In this document: piece by piece, positions 1 through 10,400 of the stretch
Position numbering within the stretch: position 1 is the first letter of the stretch
Layout of the letters: each line of letters opens with the position of its first letter
Assembly (NCBI GenBank): GCA_039621445.1
Contig: CP154956.1
Coordinates: 50,901,204-50,965,203, forward strand
Length of the DNA stretch: 64,000 bases
Reading direction: 5' to 3'
From: Euglena gracilis
Lineage: Eukaryota > Euglenida > Euglenophyceae > Euglenales
Made by a program: the position numbers and the translations under genes
Notes under the pieces: model-generated
Told to the model about the DNA's origin: nothing
The model's input: only the letters and a program-made list of their open reading frames with translations
The model's database searches: none

Positions 1-195
1 ACACCATCCGAAAAAAAAACAGTCGGTGATCCCTTGGGGAGGCAAGCACACTGTAAGCAGTGGTATGCTTCCGCCACGAGAACGGCATCACCGGCCCCGC
101 CAGACAGAGAGAGGGGCCTTCTGAGGAGGAGAGGCATGCCCATACAAGCACACTGGACGCTCGTCTGCTCGCTCACTCTCTCTAATTCATTCACA

Positions 196-243
196 CGCAG
201 ACACACACACACACACACACGCACGCAGACACACACACGCGCG

Positions 244-306
<63 letters not shown>

Positions 307-311
307 CACAC

Positions 312-343
<32 letters not shown>

Positions 344-345
344 AG
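196..345. repeat. (CA)n microsatellite
   Basis: About 150 bases of almost pure CA dinucleotide, broken by a few CGCA and CAACA units. The His/Thr reading frames across it are artefacts of the repeat. Confidence 0.97.
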
Positions 346-1499
346 CATACAATAGGGGTACAAAACAGCAGGACGGTCCACCGAAACTAACAAGTGTGGT
401 GAATAGCAGTGCATATGGGGCGAATGCAATATTTCAATGACTCACAATAAATACACGAATTTCACCCATGATACGGAACCCTCTGGTGTCACCTAGTTCT
501 CAAGTCAGTGGAAAGAAGTTATCATTGTCCCTGTTACTGGCCAAGCAGTTGTATTGCCAGAGAGAGGAAACCCTGTTCCCTATGGGAAGGAAGCAAAATA
601 TTTCATTGAGTCATAATATTTCATCATGAAAATATCTTTAATTATGATATTAATGAGTCAGTTGAATGTAACACTTTCAAAATAATAGCATTTTTTGTCT
701 GTCGCGCTAATTTGGCACCTGTGGACCGCCCCATTATGTAATGCCCCACTGTACACCGGGGGGGGGGGGGGCACTCAACTAAAAATATGCAGGACTAGAT
801 GGGAGAAGATGACAAGCAGGCCAAGTTTTTTGGTCAAAAAATTGATTTTTTGAAAATATTTTTTTTCAAAAGAGTGAAGTAGTCGAAGAAAATGCGCGGA
901 GACCAAAATTGAAGCCCCCAACTCTTTGTGTAGCCTGAGTATGGCTATTTTGGGGCCAATTTCAGATTTTTGGGGGCCATTTTGGGCTGGTGTTGTTTGA
1001 GGGGTCGAAAAATCGATGTTTCCAAAATTATCTCAGAAATGAAGCAAAATGAAAGGAAAGGTCCGGTGATCTAAAACAAAGCTCTTTGACGCCCCATTTT
1101 GCGGAATTTTGATTTCCACAGGGGTTCAACTTCAAATTGTATCTGTTTTGATTTAGCCAATCTTGACTATTTCGGGGTCAAAAAAAAAATCGAGAATTTC
1201 AAAATATCTCCTTATTGCTTTGTCATACTTTGTTGATCGAGCTTTGTTTTCGAGGATAAAAAGATTTTACAATTGATTATTGTTGCATGATTCTTATAAT
1301 AAGGGATTTACAACTGGAAAGGTTTGTGCTCAGTCCTCGAGTTTTTCTTTGAGATTTCACTGGCATATCACTTGTGTCCAAACCAAAAATGGCTGTTTTG
1401 GGCCCCAAAAAACGAGCCAGAACCAGGGCAGGCGTGTTGGCAGCCAAAACGGAGGACGGGACGATAGAGGGTTTGCAACCATTTGGTCTGGCAAACGCT

Positions 1500-1650
1500 T
1501 TCGGAAATAAGGAATATTTTCTCGAGATATTTTTTAAAAAAACCGTTTTTGCTCGAAAATCTGACCCTGGCGAAATGGCAGAGTCGAACCGGGGGGGGGG
1601 GGGTCGGCTAATTCTTCCCAATTAGGATCCCTAGTCGGGTGTAAAACTCG
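1500..1650 (+). repeat. Dispersed repeat R2, copy 1
   Basis: The segment contains a run encoding a FFKKTVFARKSDPGEMAESN-like string, then TCGGCTAATTCTTCCCAATT and a GTCGGGTGTAAAACTCG-like end. The 38615-38755 segment has the same order of words in the same orientation. Conservation is patchy, as in an old dispersed repeat. Confidence 0.5.
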
Positions 1651-2369
1651 TGATCAAAATCACAGGAAACTCAACAAATCTATTTAAAGAAATTGCAGGA
1701 TTACAGGATACTCTGTTGGAAAAGATATTGGACAAAATATTAAAAAGACGGATAAATGATGAATAAAATGATGGATATAGCGTTTGCATTTTGTTCTTTG
1801 CATTTTTTCAATTTTTTAAACAAAAAAATTTAAAAATCCATGCATCGTGGCACCTGCTCTGGATGTGAATATCGAATATGCTAAAATGCAGGGAAATTGC
1901 AATTTTTTAAGTTTAATTTAATTTTACAGCTCCAAATACTTGGTTTAGGTCCTTTCTTGGAGAAGTTGCCCCCGCCACACCAGAAGATTCAGTCAGTTGC
2001 CATTTGCACCATTCAAGCTGTTGGAAACCATTTAGCATCTTCAAGAGGTCAAAATGTCATTTCAGGTTTTTGAAGTTCCACACCTGGCAATAACACTTAA
2101 TGGATCATAAAAATTAATGAATGGATTATATTTTTTTTCAAATGAATGACAAAAGTTTCTCGTTACAGGCCATTTAGGCCATTTCCCTCCGATTTAAGTC
2201 ACATATTACGCCATTTTCACTATAAATGCTTGGTTGCTATGCATGTGATCATTAAAAAAAAAAAGCACATTGTATTCACACAAATGGGCATTAAATAATA
2301 TGTTTGTCCATTTCAGAGGGGCGAGTTTATTGGGGTGGGAGGCAGGCGGATGGTCAGGGATTATGAATT

Positions 2370-2590
2370 ATGGATTATGGATTTGGGGACAATCGGGGTC
2401 AAAAAAATTGGCGTTGTGGGGCTGTGCTCCTCCACCATCGTCCACCAAATCCACCGTTTTCCGCCCACGTATGCAAAAGACACTGGAGGTCGTTACCTGA
2501 ATGACTACAGGTGCTCACAGAGTCAAAAATTGTTATCGGCGAAATCTTTCCCATTTCAGGCCATCTCAGGCCATTTTAGGGCTCCACCCA
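2370..2590 (+). repeat. Dispersed repeat R1, copy 1
   Basis: It contains GTGGGGCTGTGCTCCTCCA, then a CCACCGTT..GTCCAC segment, AAAAGACA..GGAGGTC..TACCTGAATG and repeated AGGCCATTTTAGG. The same words occur in the same order and orientation at 33000-33195. In both copies a GC-rich block follows within a few hundred bases. Confidence 0.6.
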
Positions 2591-3035
2591 TTGGGGGGTC
2601 AAAAAGTCATTTTAGACCATTTTTGGCAGTTTCGGCCAATTTAGCCATGGGTGTGCTTGGTGGTGTGGGCACGTGTGTTTTTGTTTCTTAATCTGTGTTG
2701 TGCTGCATATTGTGTGTGTTGTGTTTGTGTGTGTGTGTGCATTGCGTGCAACAGTCCGTTGTATGTGCATGGATGTGCATCAAGGATTGCAAGTCTGCTT
2801 TGGATGGCTTGAAGGACGTCACAACGGAGCAACTCCACAACACTGGACTCCGTTTGCAGCATGGTTTCTGGTGGTTCAAAAGGAAACACGTCCATTGACA
2901 TTGCACCGGCACAGGTAAAGGATGGATGCCTGACGCAGCACAGACACTCCACGTCCATGTGCAAGAGACGGGGACCGGACGTCAGGCTCCGCCACCCTCC
3001 CGCACGTGCCGCAGGGGCACCGCGGGCCACGTCAC

Positions 3036-3159
3036 CGGTCGCCGCGTGTCCTTCAGGTGGTCGAAGCGGGCGTTGAGCTGTGCCTCCAACGTCTGGATGC
3101 GGGCCGCCCCCTCCGCCCCGTAGCACGCCGCTTGCTGGGCTCGGCGCTGGAGGTCCTTC
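3036..3159 (-). CDS. Gene K exon 4 (coiled coil)
   Basis: The acceptor GACCCAG|G matches phase 2 of exon 3. The peptide contains IQTLEAQLNARFDHLKD, with coiled-coil-like heptads. The donor is CCG|GTGACG. Confidence 0.6.
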
Positions 3160-4278
3160 CTGGGTCATGCACGTGCGTGTGACCATGATCCGTGTGCGTG
3201 CGATGGGGGCGATGATGGAATCGTACGCAACAACTAAATTTTATGTTCATTCAGGCTGCTGGTCGGCCCAAGTATTTCAGAGTACTTCGGAGTACTTCGG
3301 AGTACATACTGCGGGGCGTATCAAAGAGATAGAACAAACCTTTCAAGGGGCCGGGCGGCCCAGTCCTCCTGCGCCTTCTGCAACCGCTGGTTCTGTTCTG
3401 CCACGGTGGAGAAAGTCGAGGAGCCTCAACCAACGGCGTTTGGGGAGCCAAAAAGGAAGTCTAGCTGTGGGATTGCAATCCTGCGTCGGAGAAGGAAGAG
3501 ACAGCTGGATGCTGGATGAAATTTCTAAGCCTGTGCACTCCACCTGCCCCCAAAGCACACCATGCTTACAAACCAAAATGAATCACAAAAACGACAATCT
3601 GCCATTGAAATGACCCGCAATGGGAAAAATGATTTTTTGTAAAAAAGAGAATTTGAACAGAATGGGAATGACACATGGCTATTGGGAAGGCACGCCTCGC
3701 CTGCGCTTCTCACCGTCCGCAAAGAAGCGGAGCCACTCCTCGCTGATGCACAGGCCCCCACCACGCGGCGGCGCTGCGGCCCAGCCCACCACTGCCCCTT
3801 CCGCCTCCTCCTTCCCCTCATCCTCATCGTCCTCATCGTCCTCATCTTCCTCCTCCTCCTCCTCCGTGCCTTCCCCCCCGGCCTCCCCACCCTCGCCCTC
3901 CCCGACCGGCCTCAGGCTGACGTCCGGAGCACCGCCAGCCACCCCAATACTGTCCGGTACTGCGGCCCCACCGTGGGCCTGGAAATGGCAGAACCACTGG
4001 TAGCGTGCAGGGCCCCGGGATGGCCGGCCCTGGCAGATTGGCATAGCGGGCAGGTCGTTGCAGAGGGGCTTCCCAGAGATGTGTGGGAATGTGGGAATCC
4101 CTGGCAACAGCTAGCAGGGGGGGGGGCGACCATGACCCCCAGGGGGTGAGAGGTCGTCGAGGACCCCCCTCCCCACCCCCTACCTCAATCATGAAAAGCT
4201 GACCATAGATCCCACGGGACCCTGGGCGAGGGTATACAGCTCCGGCGGTGGGGGCGGCGGGGGGAACAGGGCCGCCAT
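3036..4278 (-). CDS. Gene K: proline-rich, acidic, coiled-coil protein (5' part)
   Basis: Four exons with matching phases: 4278-4221, 4100-3714, 3397-3340 and 3159-3036. Splicing is phase 1, then 1, then 2, and the last modelled exon ends in phase 0 at CCG|GTGACG. The start is ATG at 4278 followed by MAALFPPPPPPPELYTL. Exon 2 holds a short Cys/aromatic stretch (PLCNDLPAMPICQG, RYQWFCHFQ), then a Glu/Asp run of about 25 residues, then GLCISEEWLRFFAD. That last stretch faintly recalls the DUSP domain of some ubiquitin proteases, but this is too weak to use as a function. Exons 3 and 4 form a probable coiled coil (EQNQRLQKAQEDWAARPLER, then RRAQQAACYG...IQTLEAQLNARF). No stop codon was found, so the gene continues left or is truncated. 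Function unknown. Confidence 0.6.
3340..3397 (-). CDS. Gene K exon 3
   Basis: The acceptor GTGGCAG|AA continues the phase-1 codon of exon 2, and the donor GAAAG|GTTTGT leaves phase 2. It encodes a Gln/Arg-rich helix. A diverged copy of this exon lies on the opposite strand near 7.05-7.11 kb. Confidence 0.65.
3714..4100 (-). CDS. Gene K exon 2 (acidic tract)
   Basis: The acceptor is TTGCCAG|GG and the donor is GACG|GTGAGA, a strong site. The frame holds the Cys/aromatic region, a long Glu/Asp run and CISEEWLRFFAD. Confidence 0.65.
4221..4278 (-). CDS. Gene K exon 1
   Basis: Starts at ATG 4278 with a seven-proline run and ends in phase 1 at CAGG|GTCCCG. A second frame across the same bases also stays open, so this exon is the least certain of the four. 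Confidence 0.45.
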
Positions 4279-4831
4279 GGCCGGCACGCGTCCGCGGCCC
4301 AGGCACACAGGTGGTCTGGAGGGCGAGACTGCGAGGGGGAGGGGAGGGGGGCAGAAGGGGGCACACGGTCGAGACAATCGGGTGGGAAGAGTGGCGTCCT
4401 GCCTGCCCGGAGATTCAGGCAACGTTTCCCCTGCGGTGGCCACAAGGTCGGTTCAATTTCCGGGGCAAAATGGCCGGTTCATTCACCACCAGGTTCAATT
4501 CTCTGTTCCAGCATTGGGTGTGTTTGTTGCTTGAGCAGGAGAGGTTGGGGTTTGACTTTTGTTGCAGTTTGGAGTTGTCCATCAAGGGCGTCCGGCGCCC
4601 AACCATCATTCAAAACCGCCATCCCTAAAGGCCGGTCAAACACACTGCTCAGAGGCAAGAAAGGCACATGGACACACATCAGGAACCATGCTGTGGAAAT
4701 ATCCATCAAATGCCTGGCGTTTTTTTAAAAAAAAACTATTTCTTGGCCCCAAAATAAGATCAGACACCAGTTTGGGCTTCAATGTTTTGTTTGAACCTTA
4801 AAACTGTGACGGTTTTCTGACGGAGAAGAAC

Positions 4832-4842
4832 AAAAAAAAAAG

Positions 4843-4890
<48 letters not shown>

Positions 4891-4904
4891 AAAAAAAAAA
4901 AAAA
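4832..4904. repeat. Poly-A tract
   Basis: Seventy-three bases of A with three single-base interruptions. It is not preceded by a recognisable coding exon, so a retroposed message is not supported. Confidence 0.95.
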
Positions 4905-4979
4905 GAATGGTAAAGATGTGGCTACTGTGGACTCGGAGAGAGCGGCACAGCCTTGGAGAAGGGTGTCACAGTCAGGGGA

Positions 4980-5450
4980 TTTCTTAAGGACCCCCCTGGG
5001 GGGGGTCCAGCCTCTGGCTGGCAAAAAGGCTGCTGGCTGGATTTGAGCTGGCTGGCTGGACCCCCCCCCCCCCGGGGGGTGGGGGGAGGGGGGGTCCGGG
5101 GCTGGAGGGGGCTGGGCTGGGCTGGGTCGGTGAAAAACAAAATTTGCCATTTTCCATTTTCCATTTTCAACATTTTGGTGGATGGAGCTAGATTAAGGCT
5201 GGGGGGCTGTGATGGAGGAAGCTGTGTGAGTGGAAAAAATGCAGGGATAGGTGACCTGGGCAGCCCGTTTGGCTGGCCGGCCTGCGGCCGGCTGGCCCGG
5301 CCTCCGGCCGGGCTGGACCCGACTTTGTTTCACTCGACCCCCCCCCCCCGGGGGGCTCCCAGCCCCAATTTGGGCTGCTGGCTGGATTTGAGCTGGCTGG
5401 CTGGCTGGACCCCCCCCGGGGGGGCAGGGTACCCTCCGGCTTAAGAAATC
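4980..5450. repeat. C-run/G-run palindromes with GGCTGGCTGG repeats
   Basis: Several C-run/G-run inverted pairs (about 4993, 5060, 5340, 5411) alternate with copies of a short repeat reading GCTGGCTGGATTTGAGCTGG. The same association of words recurs near 23.95, 28.6-28.95 and 43.8-44.2 kb. Confidence 0.7.
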
Positions 5451-5456
5451 CCCTGG

Positions 5457-5591
5457 TCACAGTGTGCTGGGGGGCAGGGCCGCGGCTTGGGTTTCCCACG
5501 CCCACCGGTGGAATGTGCGGCCGTCGCAGACCAACGCCCCCCGCCTCAGGCTGCGCCCCGACAGCTTGGCGTCCGATGTGAGGACCAGGAC
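5457..5591 (-). CDS. Gene L last exon
   Basis: CCTCAG|GTC, then 44 codons including VLVLTSDAKLSGRSLRRG and a TGA stop at 5459-5457. Whether this is the true C-terminus or a donor lies at CACCG|GTGGGC is not settled. Confidence 0.5.
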   Translation of the reverse strand, partial: VLVLTSDAKLSGRSLRRGALVCDGRTFHRWAWETQAAALPPSTL

Positions 5592-7379
5592 CTGAGGAGG
5601 GCAGAGGTCGGCTTGTGGGGTTTGGCTGGGGGACCTTGTGCAGCGCCTTCCCCTATCGTGCCATTGTTGGGTTGGTGAAGCGCAAAGATACACTCACAAT
5701 ATATTATGATGGCCGTACAGCAGACAAAGTCAGAACTAAACCTATCGCCGTATCGTACACATAAGCCGTGTCGTGTTTGCTGAGACCTCCCAGACCCCCT
5801 GACAGACGCCTGCAGACACGGCAGGCCGCACCTGGGCGACGGTCACCGTGCACTGCACCAGCTGCTGCCCCACCGAAGCCTCGAGGGCGGCGAGGGCCTC
5901 CAGCAGGGGCCGCCACGTCCCCGGCTCGGAGGTCAGCCCGAACGCGACCAGCTTCTTGTCCCTGAGCCCCAGCAGCCGCAGCGCCGCCGCCGGCTGCGTC
6001 GTCGGCCGCCTCCCCGGCGGCGTTGCCAGACACTCGCCTGCGGCAGGCACCGAGCGGGCCGTCCCACCAGCGGGGCCCGACCTCCAGACCGTCCAGCGCC
6101 GACAGGGCGTCGGGAGGGAGGCGGGGCGGTCTGGCGGAGGACGGGAGGGGGGCCACGCCGAGAGAGTGGCGGCATGGGCCGGCAAAGGCCCCGTGCCGCT
6201 GAAAACGAACCACAGAAAAACTGTGCCGCGGAAAAGTTCAGATGCATCAATCCGGCCGGTGCAATGCGACTTCAGTCCGGGAAAAAGCATTTGAAGGCAG
6301 GGGAGAGAAACGGCAAAGAAATGCCGCTGCAAGGCCGTCCTTTGTCCTCCGCCACCCCCGCCCTCTCCTCCCCGCCTCCGGCACGGACCGTGGCCTTCAG
6401 CACCAGGGGATCGGCGGGCGGGCGGTTTTCGGGGGCGATGAGCGACACGATGCGGTCGTCCGCCGACTGCTGCGACGTGTAGGTCACCTGCCGTGGGGGG
6501 GGGGGGGCTGATAGGAGGCTGAAGGGGCTCATCCCCCAACTGCCCTGTGAGGTCCAGGGCACACTGCGAGATTCGAGGGACTCAATTCCGGCTCCGAACA
6601 GGACCGGTCGCCACAGGCGAAACAGAAACAAAAACGGAAAGTGCCAAAGGAATGTTTGCAGTCATTGGTGTTGGATGGCAAAAGTCCCTGGACATCTGTG
6701 GCATCACACAACCTTGGGGATGGGGAAGGGGCAGGCTTGAATGAGCGGGAAGGAGGGGGAGGCCTCCTGCAAGGGGGGATTGACCCCAGACTCTCCCCAG
6801 AGAACTCCGCTTGGGGGGGGGGGGTTGAGGGCTTCAAGCTGTGTATTCAGCTATTTTTTTCAATAAATTGACAAAACCAGATGATAAAAGCATAAGTCTC
6901 TTTTGAACAAAGTGCTGCGGAAGAAGACAGTTAGTGACCCCCCTGAAAGGGGGGGGGGGTTCCGCAGGTGAAGGTGTACAGGTCCAGAAAGTTCATCCAG
7001 CCGTCCCTTCCTCCTCCGACACAGGACACCATCCTTTTTGGCTCCCCAAACTCCATCGGCTGAGGCTCCTCTTCCTTCTCCACTGTGGAAGAACAGAACC
7101 AGCGGTTGCAGAATTGGTGGTGGTAAGACCCCCGCCTCCCCTCCCCCCCCCCGTGCGAAACCGACGCTTACTGAAACCCTGGGGGGGGGGTTCTGGTTAG
7201 CAGCTGCAGAAGGGCCAGACACACCACCACCCCATTTCGCAGCAGGAACTGGCGCGGGATCTCCCGCTGCCGGGTTGGGAAGCCGTCATACACAAAATTG
7301 ATTGATTGCAGGAATGGTCGCCCAGATGATGGACTGACAGACAGGTAGGCAAGACAGACAGAGAAACGGACAGACAGGT

Positions 7380-7442
<63 letters not shown>

Positions 7443-10400
7443 CTTAACAACGCCCTGTTGAGAACTTAATCTGTCGTTTCCCATTGTATTCCTTACTGAA
7501 CCACGCTCCCAGGGAGAGAAATTACCACTTGGACATAGCTAGCCCTTACTACCCCCAACTCTCCCCTCGGGCCAACCAACCAAAAACACGGCTAACTAAC
7601 CCTGGTGAAGAAAGAACAAAAAGAAGCTGTGATCGGTTTCATGGCCAGAGAGCCACCAAAAACTGAAATTTGGAGGTTTTACGGGACTGACATGCCGAGG
7701 GGGACAGCGGAGCCTGTTGGGCAGCCGGCGGAGACCCGTCCTGGCCAGCAGCCCCGGGCCGGCCTCCAGCAGAGCCCGGACGAAGCTGACCGGCGGCCCC
7801 GCCCCCGCCGCCATCTGCTGGTAGGGGGCGTCCGTGAGGTCCCCCGGCTGGAGGTTTGCCAGCCCCAGGTTGGCCTCAGGGCCGCCCCCGCACCGCGGCA
7901 ATCATCTGACCCCCCCCCCCCTTAGTTGCACTGCGGCTTGCCGTCCGTTTATGGCCGGTGCTAGCGTCGCTTCTGCCCCGGTTTGTGTGGTGAGCCTGAC
8001 CCTGACCCCCCCCCCCCGGGGCCCCGGGGGAGGGGGGGGCGCTGGCCGCGGCTGTCCACCAACACTGTGGCGGGGCGGGGGCGGAGGGGGGCCGGGCCAT
8101 CAGCCGCTGGCGACGGGGCGGTGGCGGGCGTGGGCGCCGCGGGTGGGGGACGGCCGCGGAGGCCTTCAGGGCATCGGTCCAAGTGTTCACGGAGAGCGTT
8201 TTGGCCGGGCGGTCCCCCTGTTTCCTCGACTGCCCTTCCACCGCAGCGGGGGGTGTTCTCACAGCCGGAGGCAGCGGTTTTGGTGTGACGTGGGATGGGA
8301 GGGTGTGCAATCGAGGGACGCCTGCCCACCAATCATGTGCCAATCAGGATGGCCCTTTGGGGAAAATTCCCGCCCCGGCACATTAAATGACAAATCCACG
8401 GAGAAAATGGATTAAAAAAATGGCCAAATTTCAGCCAAAAAAAAGGTCCCTTCAGTGAAGAAAAAAAAATGTGGTTTCTGACATCCTGGACCATTGTTCG
8501 TGCGCCAAAAACGTCAAAAAAAATGTGCTTTTCGACATTTGATTTTCCACCGTTCAACCTCCGCACCGGCTATGGCCGGCGCGGGCCTAAAGACGGTCCC
8601 TAGAATTTAAAAAAAAGAATCCCGTCCCTTTGGGACTGATTGGCCAGCCAACCGCATTGCAGGTGCCCCTTTTTTGTTTTGGGGGCTCAGGGCTGGGGAA
8701 TCCTCGGGATCGCAGCACGGCCGGCGAAAGGCCCCGCCGCAGGGGGGGGCCTTTGGGTCCCACACTGCAGTCAGCACGAGGCAGAGCGGCTCCGCCCCCA
8801 TCCCTGCGGGGCCGGCAACGCAAGGGGGGCCGGGGCTTGGGATGGGCGGAGTGGAGGGCCAGATGGTCGGGGTCACGAACAGGACCAGTCGGGTTGAAGA
8901 GGTCAGGGCTGGCGCCAGGATGCATCGCTCCTCAGATGAGACTGCACGCATTTCAGGGTTGGACACTGCCCGGGCAGATGGGGCGATTCAAACCAATGCG
9001 TGCTGCGGCGCGTGCGCACATGTGTGTGTACGGCTGGCCGGCTGGGCAGGGAAACTTAGTGATGGTCATCGAACATGGAAATGGTTTTTATTTTGGCAGC
9101 TTGCTCCCCCGACTCCAGGATTTCGATGTCGCTCTGCACGCTGTCCAGACATGTCAAGCACCACACGGCATCGCACGACAGCGTGCCACACTGCATCAAA
9201 TCTCACATCTACTGCGTGAACACCGCACCGCGCACACCTGCCTGCTGTCGACCCCTCGCACGAAACAGCAAATGGCGGAGGGAGAACAGGGCCGCCAGTA
9301 TCAGGCGGTGGGCAGGGTTACCCACCGGGACAATCAGTGAGGGGGATTGCTCGGGCCCTGCCCAAGTGTTGCGGAGGCTGCTCCGTTCAGGGGGGTAAGG
9401 CTGCTTGCCCCATAACCCTGCCCACTCAGGCAGGGGAAGAAGGCGGCGGAGGGCTGCGTCAGCTGTGCTGGTTGGGGCTGAGAAGGAAAGAAGGCACCAT
9501 CATGTCGGCTGGTGCCATAACCCCCCCAAAAAACCCCACCTGCTGGGCCGGTCAAGGAAAACCCCGAAAAAAAAAAGATCTTCCGAATTCAAGAGGCGGC
9601 CTTAAACTATACTCGGGGGTCCTAATAAGTGAATGGCGGACCCCTGGTGTTTAACAAGAGGGCCGGATGCCCATTTCGCCTGTGGTTTCAACCTCCTGGC
9701 GGGAGATGTCCCGGGCAAACCTGTAGTACAGCATGCTTCCTCGAGGGTCAGGGTTTGAGTTAACCATCAGGGACATGGTTAGGGTGGGGTATGGGGTTAT
9801 GGAATAGGGTCAGGGATAGGGTTTAGGCTGTCCAGCTGAAATTCAGGCAAAAATTAGGCCAAAATTAGGCCGGAATTCAGGCCCGATTTTGGCCTGACCT
9901 CCTAACTTCGGCCTAACCCTAACCCCAACCCCCTAATCCCTTTTTTATGGACAATTGGAACTAGTCATGTGCCCAAAATTTAAGAGAAAGCACTTAAAGA
10001 ATTTGAAACCTTATCCGCTTGCTTTTGGTGTGAATATCCACCCCCACGTTAAAAAACTGGGACCCCTCCCCCCCCCCAGGCCCAATAATTTAAGGCTGCC
10101 ATTTAAGATTACCCTGGCGGCACACGAAGCTGATAAAAGACCACTGTGATTTTCAAAACCCCCAATTTCAGGCAACAAATATCCTTTGGAGGCTGAAATT
10201 GCCCAACTAAAGTTTGACTGAACGTACTGGATTTGGACCAAGAAACTGGTACCCAAAAACCCTGCAAATTTTGGGGGTGTCAGAGTTGAATTTAACTTCT
10301 TGGGGGTTTTTTAGTTGTGTAGTATTTCCAGGAAGCGGGTTTGTGCTTCCCCTCTGGGTGACAGCGACAATGGGAGCACATCTGCCTCAGATCCCTTGCC

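Larger units (their letters stand above)
346..3030. other. Gene-free left end with dispersed repeats
   Basis: No frame here combines splice sites with the GC-rich third-position bias seen in the real exons. The stretch is AT-rich, with G-runs at about 760 and 1590, A-runs, and two segments that recur near 33 kb and 38.7 kb (listed separately). Upstream exons of another gene cannot be excluded. Confidence 0.6.

Noticed and set aside
3714-4100. Ubiquitin-protease (DUSP) assignment for gene K
   Set aside because: Only one short stretch (CISEEWLRFF) recalls the domain. No catalytic Cys or His box is visible.
3525-4149. Long plus-strand Ser/Leu-rich and minus-strand Arg/Met-rich frames
   Set aside because: They are antisense or shifted readings of the gene K acidic exon (GAG/GAT run), without splice support.
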